Positions 18,568-27,152 of a stretch of DNA of 64,000 nt are shown here, piece by piece. The DNA comes from CAIXSC01 sp046349915 (GTDB lineage: Bacteria; Planctomycetota; Planctomycetia; Pirellulales; Pirellulaceae): the NCBI GenBank assembly GCA_046349915.1, contig JAXMBL010000003.1, positions 124,001 through 188,000 of the forward strand, given 5' to 3'. The notes under the pieces were generated by a model that was not told the DNA's origin, made no database searches, and saw only the letters and a program-made list of their open reading frames with translations. Within the stretch, counting starts at the first letter, position 1. Each line of letters opens with the position of its first letter. The position numbers were made by a program, and so were the translations under genes.

Positions 18568-21500
18568 CTACAGTCGCTTGATGCGCCAGAGCAGGCTCTG
18601 GAGAAAGCCTTGCCACCCACCTCTTAACGAGGCCAAAAGGACTTGAGTTCGGCGGAAGATCTTTTGTCGAGCGGGTTCTTGAGCGAACGGGGTGTAGGTA
18701 ATGCGAGCCGTTGCGAGCCGAGTATGGCAATGACGGTACATCGACTCGCGCTGGGCAGGCGCTGCGTCCTGCATATCGACCAAACACTCAACCATCACTC
18801 GCAGGAATTCGTAGTCCTTGTCCAACGGTTCGCCGCCAGCCGTCTCATGCATCGCTTCTAAACTGCGTCGAGCCGCCGTGGTATCGCCCGCTAACGCTGC
18901 GTCGGATGCCAGCCACAGGTGATGAAGATGCAATCCGTTCGACTCGGGGAGGGTCAGCGCGAGCCGACCGCATTCGGCGCCCTCTTGTTCGCGGCCCGTG
19001 TTGCGCAGGCCCTCCACGGCATTCACGTGAGCCCAGGGGAGCGCGTCCAAACGCGTGCGCCAATCATGCATCCACCTCGCTGCTTCTTGGTAATCGCGCA
19101 GCGACGTCCAGGCCCAACCGCCAAGTCCCCAGAACGTGGGCTCGGGCCGCAGCCAAGCGTCATTACGACTGAGGAAGTCGCGCAGGTCAGCGGCATGTTT
19201 CCCTTCAACCAGCACCTCGAGATATGATCGGAACGCAACCCTCGCCACTTCTCGCGCTTGTTCTTGTGCTTGTTCTTGTGCTTCCAAGCGAGCAGCCTCT
19301 TCTTGAGCAGCCTGCTCGCCAGAAGCGGTCTCCTCCGAAACTGTTTTCGCTGTTACTGTCTCTTGCGCAGCCTCACGGACCGTTGGCTTCGTGTCGACGG
19401 GCATCGCGCCCCTCAATTCGGCTCGTGCCATCAGCTTTCGCAATGGCTCTTCCATCGGCAAACGAGCCGGTTGCCATCGTAGCTCCACCCATTTCTTGAT
19501 CACATGAGCCGATGGAGTTCCCTCGAATACACTGGTTTCGAGAATCTCCCGCGCCTCGTTCAACCACCCGGCCTCGCTGACTGACTGCAGGGAAAGATCA
19601 AGTGGAGTGAGTTGGCGATCCGAACAGGTGATGATGCGGCGCAGCGCCGTCATCGCGTCACTCCGGCGACCCTCACATGCGGCCAGTTGAACCACGCGCG
19701 CATCGACCAAGTTGCCGTCGAGGAACTTGACCAAGCGGTCATGGATCTCGCGCGCCTTCGCCAAAGCCGCCTCTCGCGCAGGCGAACCTGCCGTCGCTTC
19801 CTCATAATCCGCGAAGTGCATGTCGAACAGATGGATGCCAGCAAATTCGTACCGCGGATTCAACTCGAAGGCCTGTTCAAAGGCGCCTTGCGCCTCTTCG
19901 CGTCGATTCTTCAACAACAGCGCCTCGCCCAAGTACCCCAAACTCACCTCATACTGTGGGCTTAACTTCACGAGCCATTGGGAAGCTTCAAGGTATCCGT
20001 CCAAGTCATCGACCACTTGGCACCAATCGGCCAACCGCGACCAGCCCCAAAAATAAAACGGCTCTTCGCTCAACACCGCTCGCATCCGTTCGATCGCCAG
20101 TTCAAAGTCGCCACGCTCGGAGATTACCCAGGCGGCGCGCCCCAGTAACGACAGCGGCGGATGTTCGCCAAATGCCGCCGGTCGCAAAGTCTCCAACGCC
20201 TCGTCGTAGCGGCCGAGCGCGGCGAGAGTTTCGGCCTTCAGGTCGTAGGCTTCGACATTGCGGGGATTCAATTCGCTGGCCTTGGCATAGGCCGCCAGCC
20301 TCTCCTCTACCTCCGATCGCTGATCGAGGATACGGGCCAGCACGAGCCAACTGCGAGCATCGCCAGGTCGGCTTTCGGTCAGCGCACGCGCCGTCGCTCT
20401 CGGAACCTCAGGGCACTCGAGTTCCTCCGACCACTGTTGCAGCAGGTCCCAGGCTCGAGTTTGTCCTGGGTCGAGCTTCACGATGGTTCGCGCTGTTTCG
20501 AGCGCTTCGGATCGGAGAGACGTGGAGTTGGGTGAATCAGATTGCTGTCCTAACCGCCATTGCGTTTCGGCGTATAAGGTACGCGTGGCGCCGTCGTTCG
20601 GCTGGCGAGCTACCGCCGCACCGAGCAACTCGATGGCCCGCCCATACTCGCCGCGTTGATTGAGCGCTTCACCGAGACGTCTTACGGTCGTGTTCCAGGA
20701 CGGATTAATGCGATGAGCGTTCTCCACCGCTTCTAGCTCGCCACTCCAATCTCGCCGAGCTCGACAGACATCCGCTCGATCGAGCCAAAGCCGAGGAAGC
20801 AACGGGAATCGTTCGGTCGCCTCGCAAGCCGTCTCCCAGGCTTCGTCCAATCGATTGCAGTCCAATAATTGAACCAGCAGCGCCGACCAGGCATGCCACA
20901 AGTCAGGACGATGCCGCCGAGCCGCCCGTAACCGCTCCAATAACTCATCCGCGTCCAAGGTCGTCGCGGCATGTTCGCGAAAAGCGAGCAGGCCGTCGCC
21001 GTAGATCACTTGCTTTTCCAATTGCAATTGGACGAAACTCAGCACTTCCCGCCGTTCGGCGATCGTTTCGCACAATTCCATCCAAGCCGCCAGCGCGGCG
21101 TCGTTATCGATCGACGATTCCAAGGCCGCTCGCAGCACGGTTTTCGCCTCGGCGAGTTTATCGCCGGCGCGCAAGAGACGGGCTTGCAGCAGGAACTGCG
21201 AGGGATTGTTGGGCTCCAATCGGCCCGCGATCTCGCACTCCCGCCATGCCTCGTCGAATCTGCGTTGACCGCCGAGCAAGAATCCCAGTTCTCGATGAGC
21301 CCAGGCGTTGTCGGCGCCCGCCTCGATCAGTTTTCGCACGATGGGCTCCCGCACCTCCGCCGGCTCGTCGCGAATCCACTCCACCCACAATTCGTGCAAG
21401 GGAATATGATGAGGAAACCGCTCGCATGCCTCCGCCAGATGGCGTTGAGCCGCCGCGTCGCCTGTGAGCGAAAAGAGTAATCGCGCGACCGCCGTATGGG

Positions 21501-23847
21501 CGTCGACCGCCAGCGGCGCCAACTCAACGACTTCCCGCCATAGCGCGAGAGCATCTTGAAAACGGTCCTCGGAGGTTGCGAGTCGAGCGGCCGTGCGCAA
21601 CCATTGAGCTCGCGGCACCTTGCCTCGAGCCAACTCGACCAACTCGCGCGTCCGCGGCAAGTACTCCAGGCTGCTCGCCGAATACAAATCCGCGGCATAC
21701 AGCATCAGTTCACCGTCGTCTGGACGCAGCCGCAACGCCTCTTCCACAACCTCGAGCGCCTCGCCGTAGCGGTCGAGCTGAGTGTAGGCGGACGACAAGG
21801 TTCGAGCGGGATCGCTCGATTTGCGTCCAAACCTCGCGAAACGATCCTTCAGCATGGCGAACGCGACATCGGTTTGCTTGAACCAGTCGGCGGCCGAGAA
21901 GTAGGCCATCACCAACTGTTCGTCCTTGTCCCCCAAGCAGGCGGCGATCCGATGCAATTCCAACGCTTCCTCGTAACGCCGTCGATCCCAATAGAGATAG
22001 GCGAGCGTCATGTAGTTGGCGCCCTCGGAGGGCCAGCGAGCGATCGCTCGTCGCAACAGCGATCGCGCATCCTCCCAGCGGCGATCGTCGGCTCGCAACT
22101 CCTGCGCGTATTGCTGCCAGAAGATCGGATGAGATTCTTTCTTCGCGCACAACCGCTCGTAGGTCGTCAGTCGATCCTCGCGGCGAGTCTGGTTGCGTAA
22201 GAGGGAGAGTCTTTCGAGTTCCAGACGCTGGTCTTCGGGGAATTCGCGCGCCAATTGCTCGACCGCCGCCAATTGCTCGGCCGCATTTCCATCGTAGATC
22301 GCCAGCCGTCGCCGTGCTTCACTCACCAAGCGATGATCGGGCGCCTCCGCGGACATTGTCGCGAACTCGCGGCGAGCATCTTCGCGCCGATGTTCGATCA
22401 ACGCCTCGTCGATCGCATGAAGACGGTTCCAGAGATTGACATCGGGGAGCTCCACGGCGTCCAGCAGATGAGCTTGGTTGGCGGGCGCCATCGCCATGCC
22501 CCGCGGCCCCGTCGCTCGGTAACGTTCCAGCAATTGCGTGGCGAGCGCTTCGCCCGTCGAACGCCAGTACGGATCGCGAATCACCAGCGTGCCGCGACGG
22601 CCATCGTAGCCAATCACCGCTTGGAGGTGCGAATTCCCTGGATCAACCGTCGTGAAGGTAAACGGAATGCCACGGTCGATCAGCGCCTGCGCGCTCTCCT
22701 CGGTCACCGAGAATTCGCGAGCTTCCCAGCCATGCTCACGCGCCCACTTCCGTTCGCTGTACGACGAAGTTCCGTTGTAACAGATCTCATCCGCGACCTG
22801 CAGGTGATCCGCCGGCATCCCCCAAAAACGACTCAACGCCGACAATGTCGCGGGAGCACAAGTCGCATGGTGTTGCCGCACGAAACCCACGGGCAGCGTT
22901 ACCGAATTACGCTGAGCAAATTCGGGATTTTCCAACCGATCGGCGATCGTTTTCCAGAACTTGCTGTCCGAGAGACGCGACCAACGTATCGACTCGTCGA
23001 TCTCCCCCAAGAAGTAAGCAATCTCGCCGCGATTCCCCGCAATCCATTGGGGCAAAGGCTTTTCGGCGAGCACCGCGAGTTTTTCGACTTGATCCAGCGA
23101 TTCGCGCGCCTCCGCATACCGCTTCAACTCCACTAGCATGCCGACGAGTTGCGCATGCAGAGAAAAACACTCCATTTCGCTCGCGGCACTCTTCAGGAAC
23201 TCAATCGATTCCTCGTCGCGTCCTATGACTGTCAGGAGTTGGCCGAGCATCTGGACGGCGGGGCGGTAATGGGGGCGAATAGCAAGCGCTTCGCGCGCCA
23301 GCTGCTCGGCTTCGTCATAGCGGTCTTCACGTTCTCGCGACGAAGCTCGACAAACCTTGACCCAAGGGTTTCCCGGATCCGCCTCTTCCGCTCGTTGGAA
23401 CCAAATCTCGGCTGTCTCAAAGTCTCGGACGTTCGAGGCAAACTCGCCCCACAACGTGTACCAGGAGGCGACGATGTCGGACGCGGCGTCCGGCGGCAAT
23501 TCGCCGCTGCGACGCATCCAGCGCAGCCCTTCGTACGGACCCCGTCGACGCCCAATGCGGCGAGCTTCGTAGTATCGGGCTTCCGCGTGCGCGGGTTCCG
23601 AGCGATGAGCGGCTCGAGCCAGCCAGTCGGCGAGTCGCGGCGCGCCGAGGTTCGCCGCAATTCGTATCGCCAGCACTCGTGCTTCAACACCTGGCCAGTT
23701 GGATAACGCCCCCCAGGCCTCGCGACCGAGGTCGCAGGCCGAGACATATCGACCCTGTTCATACGCTTGCCGAATGCTCTGACAGATTTCCGCGGTTGTC
23801 ACGACTGCATCCTTGTTGTTTGAGTGCGTCGCCGCGCGCCGCAGCAT
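18568..23847 (-). CDS. TPR-repeat protein with embedded C39-like cysteine peptidase domain
   Basis: 1759 residues, built mostly of TPR helix pairs (for example YDEAEQLAREALAIRPHY, YGEALEVVEEALRLRPDD, YDEALETLRPAAFGE). Between the N-terminal TPR block and the long C-terminal block lies a domain at about 315-445 that fits the papain-like C39 family: Cys330 in HHATCAPATLSA, His407 in NSHLQAVIGYD and Asp425 in VIRDPYW give a complete candidate triad. C39 domains cleave leader peptides at Gly-Gly-type sites or act as inactive recognition modules; which applies here is unknown. No signal peptide or membrane helix is seen, so it is likely cytoplasmic. A Glu/Ala/Gln-rich segment (about 1530-1560) looks like a coiled coil. 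The start is 4 nt after the ogt stop; a GTG a few codons in is an alternative. Confidence 0.85.
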   Translation of the reverse strand: MLRRAATHSNNKDAVVTTAEICQSIRQAYEQGRYVSACDLGREAWGALSNWPGVEARVLAIRIAANLGAPRLADWLARAAHRSEPAHAEARYYEARRIGRRRGPYEGLRWMRRSGELPPDAASDIVASWYTLWGEFASNVRDFETAEIWFQRAEEADPGNPWVKVCRASSREREDRYDEAEQLAREALAIRPHYRPAVQMLGQLLTVIGRDEESIEFLKSAASEMECFSLHAQLVGMLVELKRYAEARESLDQVEKLAVLAEKPLPQWIAGNRGEIAYFLGEIDESIRWSRLSDSKFWKTIADRLENPEFAQRNSVTLPVGFVRQHHATCAPATLSALSRFWGMPADHLQVADEICYNGTSSYSERKWAREHGWEAREFSVTEESAQALIDRGIPFTFTTVDPGNSHLQAVIGYDGRRGTLVIRDPYWRSTGEALATQLLERYRATGPRGMAMAPANQAHLLDAVELPDVNLWNRLHAIDEALIEHRREDARREFATMSAEAPDHRLVSEARRRLAIYDGNAAEQLAAVEQLAREFPEDQRLELERLSLLRNQTRREDRLTTYERLCAKKESHPIFWQQYAQELRADDRRWEDARSLLRRAIARWPSEGANYMTLAYLYWDRRRYEEALELHRIAACLGDKDEQLVMAYFSAADWFKQTDVAFAMLKDRFARFGRKSSDPARTLSSAYTQLDRYGEALEVVEEALRLRPDDGELMLYAADLYSASSLEYLPRTRELVELARGKVPRAQWLRTAARLATSEDRFQDALALWREVVELAPLAVDAHTAVARLLFSLTGDAAAQRHLAEACERFPHHIPLHELWVEWIRDEPAEVREPIVRKLIEAGADNAWAHRELGFLLGGQRRFDEAWRECEIAGRLEPNNPSQFLLQARLLRAGDKLAEAKTVLRAALESSIDNDAALAAWMELCETIAERREVLSFVQLQLEKQVIYGDGLLAFREHAATTLDADELLERLRAARRHRPDLWHAWSALLVQLLDCNRLDEAWETACEATERFPLLPRLWLDRADVCRARRDWSGELEAVENAHRINPSWNTTVRRLGEALNQRGEYGRAIELLGAAVARQPNDGATRTLYAETQWRLGQQSDSPNSTSLRSEALETARTIVKLDPGQTRAWDLLQQWSEELECPEVPRATARALTESRPGDARSWLVLARILDQRSEVEERLAAYAKASELNPRNVEAYDLKAETLAALGRYDEALETLRPAAFGEHPPLSLLGRAAWVISERGDFELAIERMRAVLSEEPFYFWGWSRLADWCQVVDDLDGYLEASQWLVKLSPQYEVSLGYLGEALLLKNRREEAQGAFEQAFELNPRYEFAGIHLFDMHFADYEEATAGSPAREAALAKAREIHDRLVKFLDGNLVDARVVQLAACEGRRSDAMTALRRIITCSDRQLTPLDLSLQSVSEAGWLNEAREILETSVFEGTPSAHVIKKWVELRWQPARLPMEEPLRKLMARAELRGAMPVDTKPTVREAAQETVTAKTVSEETASGEQAAQEEAARLEAQEQAQEQAREVARVAFRSYLEVLVEGKHAADLRDFLSRNDAWLRPEPTFWGLGGWAWTSLRDYQEAARWMHDWRTRLDALPWAHVNAVEGLRNTGREQEGAECGRLALTLPESNGLHLHHLWLASDAALAGDTTAARRSLEAMHETAGGEPLDKDYEFLRVMVECLVDMQDAAPAQRESMYRHCHTRLATARITYTPFAQEPARQKIFRRTQVLLASLRGGWQGFLQSLLWRIKRL

Positions 23848-23851
23848 TTCC

Positions 23852-24472
23852 CTAGGAGGCGCTCGACAGCGAACGGGTTCGCGCTTCGGCGGATAAAAGT
23901 CGTTGTTTCATCGCCAAACCCTGAGGCGCCGAGTAACCTCCCAGCCGACCATTCGCGCCGACCACTCGGTGACAAGGCACAATCAAGGGACACCGATTCC
24001 GTGCCATGGTGTTGCCGGCCGCGCGAGCCGCCGCCGGCGAGCCCGCGAGCCGCGCTAGCTCGGCATAGCTGATCGTTTCCCCAATCGGAATCTGCCGACA
24101 TGCTTCCAGCACGCGACGAGCAAACGGCGCCACTCCCCCCCAACTCAACTCCACATCCAAGAAATCATCCGAGAATTGGGTGGCGTATCGCTGTAATCGC
24201 TGGGCAAGACCACGCATCGCCGAGGTAGGGCGGATCGGCCGCCACCCCTCTCCCAACGACTCGACGTCCACCTGCCATACTTCACAGAATGGGAGCAGCG
24301 AACTGGCTCGCAGCGCCCTCACCGCCTCGTCGCGAGTCATGTGGCCAAACGAATTGCACTGGAGCTGCTCACGAAGCCAACCACAGGTCATCCAACCCAA
24401 CTCGGTTGCGAACAGGGCTGCCTGGGCGTGGAATTCAATCGCCTCGAAGCACTCAAGTCCTTCTATTGCCAT
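23852..24472 (-). CDS. ogt: Methylated-DNA--protein-cysteine S-methyltransferase
   Basis: Suicide repair enzyme that moves an alkyl group from O6-alkylguanine to its own cysteine. The C-terminal domain shows the helix-turn-helix region (GETISYAELARLAGSPAAARA) with the arginine-finger-type segment, then the active site PCHRVVG with Cys167, and the closing GRLGGYSAP loop. The N-terminal domain is less conserved (FATELGW, SFGHMTRDEAVRAL). I chose the ATG at 24472 (206 residues, normal size). The frame is open to a GTG at 24571, but the extra 33 residues do not look like the family. It is the first gene of a two-gene unit with the TPR-peptidase protein. Confidence 0.9.
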   Translation of the reverse strand: MAIEGLECFEAIEFHAQAALFATELGWMTCGWLREQLQCNSFGHMTRDEAVRALRASSLLPFCEVWQVDVESLGEGWRPIRPTSAMRGLAQRLQRYATQFSDDFLDVELSWGGVAPFARRVLEACRQIPIGETISYAELARLAGSPAAARAAGNTMARNRCPLIVPCHRVVGANGRLGGYSAPQGLAMKQRLLSAEARTRSLSSAS

Positions 24473-24772
24473 GACTTTCACCGCCTTGTCGTGATCGGCT
24501 GGGAGCAACCACACTTTCCACGAACGATAGACTCGACCTATACTACATCCGGAGACCGTAGCGGTGCTCACTCCCTGCCGTCAGGACGCCACCGCCTTAT
24601 CCCATGTGGGCTCATTGTAGAGCAACGATCGGTATATTCCACACCGCCAACCAGAGGGGAGTTTTTGGTCCTCTTTCCATCGTGTGTTTTCGCGAACTCG
24701 GTGCTTTGCGACCCGAGTCGCCCGTTTGCGGGCTGACCTGCCCCCAAACTCCTTTCTTCTTCGGATCCGCCC
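24473..24772. other. Divergent intergenic region, nothing definite
   Basis: 300 bases between ogt (minus) and the conserved unknown gene (plus). It should hold both promoters. I see no palindrome, repeat, operator or RNA motif that I can support. Confidence 0.5.
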
Positions 24773-25516
24773 ATGAAACGCTACGACGCGATCTGCGACG
24801 ACTATTACGTCAACTTGAATCTGCATACGGAGATGGATCTACCCCAGTCGCGAGAAGCGGTGCTCCACTTTTTCGAACAACTGCAAAAACACTACCCACG
24901 TATGCGGAACTTCTACTCGCGGGAAAAAGGCGAGTACGTCCTTGAGGAAGAGAAGGAAAAGCCCACGTATCGCTGGGCGTCGATCGAGCCCCGTCGAGTC
25001 TGTTCGGGGGAAGTCAATCCGGCCAGCGTCGAGGAGGCGCTCACTCAACATGCCGTCATTCTCGACATGGTTCCCTATACGCTGTCCATCAGCCCGCTGG
25101 ACTGCGAATCCTTGAACATCATGTTCGGGTTCGATTTCGTCTATCGGGGCAATCACAGCCAACTGCTGTGCGAAGCCTTGGGCCTGCCGCCCGCGTTCGA
25201 GCGGTTGGCGGAAATGCCCGGCGCGGCGGTGCTGGCGTACGAGCCCGTCTTGCAACTCGCGCTGGAAGCCGATTGTCGGACGCAAGTTCGCGTCAACTTC
25301 GAGACTCGCACTACCGCTTATCACGTACGAACGGGCGAATTCCCGGAAGAACAGTTAAGCGTCTACGTCACGGCTCGACGCTACGGCAGCCTCGAACCCG
25401 GCGAAACCTATGTCTCGACCATGCGTAAGCTCGCTCAAGCCTGCATGGATGTTGTCGACAATTACGTCGTCGACAACGTGCTGACGCCGCTCAAAAACAC
25501 GATTGCCCTGAAGTAG
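24773..25516 (+). CDS. Conserved protein of unknown function
   Basis: 247 residues, soluble, with no signal peptide or membrane helix. It opens with MKRYDAICDDYYVNLNLHTE and is rich in acidic and aromatic residues. Segments such as PLDCESLNIMFGFDFVYRGN, AGLPPAFERL-like helices and RTQVRVNFETRTTAYHVRTGE look like an alpha/beta fold with a central sheet. It resembles uncharacterised proteins of other planctomycetes, but I recognise no named domain or catalytic motif. The coding pattern is strong (GC-rich third positions) and the gene ends in a hairpin. The start lacks an obvious Shine-Dalgarno sequence. Its neighbours (ogt, PQQ-like propeller) give no functional clue. Confidence 0.8.
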   Translation: MKRYDAICDDYYVNLNLHTEMDLPQSREAVLHFFEQLQKHYPRMRNFYSREKGEYVLEEEKEKPTYRWASIEPRRVCSGEVNPASVEEALTQHAVILDMVPYTLSISPLDCESLNIMFGFDFVYRGNHSQLLCEALGLPPAFERLAEMPGAAVLAYEPVLQLALEADCRTQVRVNFETRTTAYHVRTGEFPEEQLSVYVTARRYGSLEPGETYVSTMRKLAQACMDVVDNYVVDNVLTPLKNTIALK

Positions 25517-25517
25517 C

Positions 25518-25536
25518 CATCTCGCTTCGCGAGATG
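25518..25536. terminator. Hairpin after the conserved unknown gene
   Basis: Perfect 8-bp stem CATCTCGC / GCGAGATG with a TTC loop, 2 nt after the stop codon. No T-run follows, so it is a probable rather than certain terminator. Confidence 0.5.
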
Positions 25537-25565
25537 AACAGCCCGCTGAAAACGCAGCCGTCTCA

Positions 25566-25587
25566 CCGAGCGAAACCACTCGCTCGG
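25566..25587. terminator. Hairpin at the 3' end of the PQQ-like propeller gene
   Basis: Perfect 7-bp stem CCGAGCG / CGCTCGG with an 8-nt loop, 16 bases past the stop of the minus-strand gene at 25604. It forms a convergent pair with the hairpin at 25518. Confidence 0.45.
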
Positions 25588-25603
25588 CAACCAAAGCACT
25601 CGT

Positions 25604-27040
25604 TCACTTTCCCCCAAAGCAATACAACGCGCTCGCCGTCCGCAGATAGATACGGCCATCCACCAATGCGGGCGTGGCATACGTCTCCTCGCCGAAATCC
25701 GACGTATAAATCGTCTTGCAGGACGAGTCGGCCGAGATCACCGTCAACTCGCCCTCCTGATTCAGGAAATAGACTCGACCGTCACCTGCGACCGGCGAAG
25801 CGTAATAGTCGTCGGTTTTCGGCAATCGACCCGACTTGAGCGTTTTCCCCGTCTTGGCGTCGAGGCACGACAAGATGCCTCCATCCTTCACCGTGAAAAC
25901 GTGGCCTCGGTAGTAAAGCGGCGATGCGCAGAAGGGGACGAAACGGTCGTTTTCCCAGGCCAGATGCGTGGCGGTTGCGTCGCCGCTGGGGCCCGGCTTG
26001 ATCGCAATGACCAGATTCCTGCCTTGCTCGAACAAACTACGGAAGTAATCGTACTCAACGGCGTCCAGGCGTTCGTCGTTGTTGCGATCGACCTGTCCAA
26101 ACCGCTGCTTAATCGGCCCGTCCGCGAATTCCTTCTCCTCAAGCGTACCGTTCTTGTTGGCGTCAAGCGTTCCCACGACTTCCGCGAACGGCGGCACTCG
26201 GATCGGTTCCTCCTTGTCTCCACCCGCGGCCCAGCCGGCGACATAAAGATGGTCATCGTCGCCAATCACAGGAGTCATGCAAACCGTCCGCGAAATGCCG
26301 CGCACCGTCCACTCTTCCTTGCCAGTCTCGACGTCATATCCCACCACTCGCAAGGTCGCGGCAATCACAATCTGAGTCTTACCGTTGTTCGTCCAAATGA
26401 TCGGCGTGCAGAAATTCCGTGGGAACTCGCTGCGGTCGGTTCGCCACAACGTCTTCCCTGTATGTTTATCGACGGCGAGCAAGAATGAGTCGGTATCGTG
26501 ATCCTGGCACAGGATGACTTTGTCACCCACAAGGATCGGCGAACTTGCGGCCCCGAAGTCGTTATTGAACGGTCCCATGGGCAACTGCCACAGGACTTTG
26601 CCATCGCGGTCATAGCAGAAGAGGCCCGCCGATCCAAAGAAGCTCACCACTCGCTCGCCATCCGTCGCGGGACTTGACTGAGCGTGACTGCCGATGCGGT
26701 GAATCTGTTCCAGTTTCTGGTGCGGGGCGGCCGTTTCCCACAGCAACTTGCCCGAAGCTCGGTCGAGCGCCATGGTGACCAGCTTTTGGTCGCGGACGCC
26801 AGTCAAGTAGATGCGGTCGCCCACCATGACGGGCGACGAATGCCCAGGGGGCAGCTCCGTCTTCCAGACGACATTGGCGCCGGGGCCAATCGACTCTGGC
26901 AACTTCACCTCGCCGACCGCTCGCCCCGAGCTATTGACGCCGCGGAACAGCGGCCAATCGCCTCCCGATGAGGCGCCCGCGAGTCCGATCAGAGCGAACA
27001 TCAAACCGTTTCCCAGCAACCGACTACTTATTCGCTTCAT
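25604..27040 (-). CDS. Exported PQQ-like beta-propeller protein with inserted EF-hand pair
   Basis: 478 residues. The N-terminus is a signal peptide (LLGNGLMFALIGLAGASSG). The rest is a propeller of PQQ-binding-like blades, recognised by repeated D-x-x-T/S-G-K-x-L-W motifs (DRASGKLLWET, DKHTGKTLWRT, DVETGKEEWTV, DAKTGKTLKSG). Between blades, at about residues 290-330, sit two EF-hand loops: DANKNGTLEEKEF and DRNNDERLDAVEY, both with the Asp/Asn-rich 12-residue pattern ending in Glu. Such propellers in this phylum are usually periplasmic and are not necessarily PQQ enzymes; no catalytic residues are visible. The insertion suggests calcium-dependent structure. It stands convergent to the gene at 24773. 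Confidence 0.88.
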   Translation of the reverse strand: MKRISSRLLGNGLMFALIGLAGASSGGDWPLFRGVNSSGRAVGEVKLPESIGPGANVVWKTELPPGHSSPVMVGDRIYLTGVRDQKLVTMALDRASGKLLWETAAPHQKLEQIHRIGSHAQSSPATDGERVVSFFGSAGLFCYDRDGKVLWQLPMGPFNNDFGAASSPILVGDKVILCQDHDTDSFLLAVDKHTGKTLWRTDRSEFPRNFCTPIIWTNNGKTQIVIAATLRVVGYDVETGKEEWTVRGISRTVCMTPVIGDDDHLYVAGWAAGGDKEEPIRVPPFAEVVGTLDANKNGTLEEKEFADGPIKQRFGQVDRNNDERLDAVEYDYFRSLFEQGRNLVIAIKPGPSGDATATHLAWENDRFVPFCASPLYYRGHVFTVKDGGILSCLDAKTGKTLKSGRLPKTDDYYASPVAGDGRVYFLNQEGELTVISADSSCKTIYTSDFGEETYATPALVDGRIYLRTASALYCFGGK

Positions 27041-27142
27041 GGCATTTTTCTCCCTTGGCGACCCATTCTAACGACGTTTCCCGGTCACAAGCGACCACCA
27101 GCCTCGTATCGCTTTTGCAACCACTTCTCTTTTCACACCTCC

Positions 27143-27148
27143 GAGGTG
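27143..27148 (+). promoter_or_regulatory. Ribosome-binding site deciding the RTX gene start
   Basis: GAGGTG lies 4 nt before the ATG at 27153. A GTG at 27146 opens the long frame but sits inside this site, so it cannot be the natural start. Confidence 0.75.
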
Positions 27149-27152
27149 ACCC

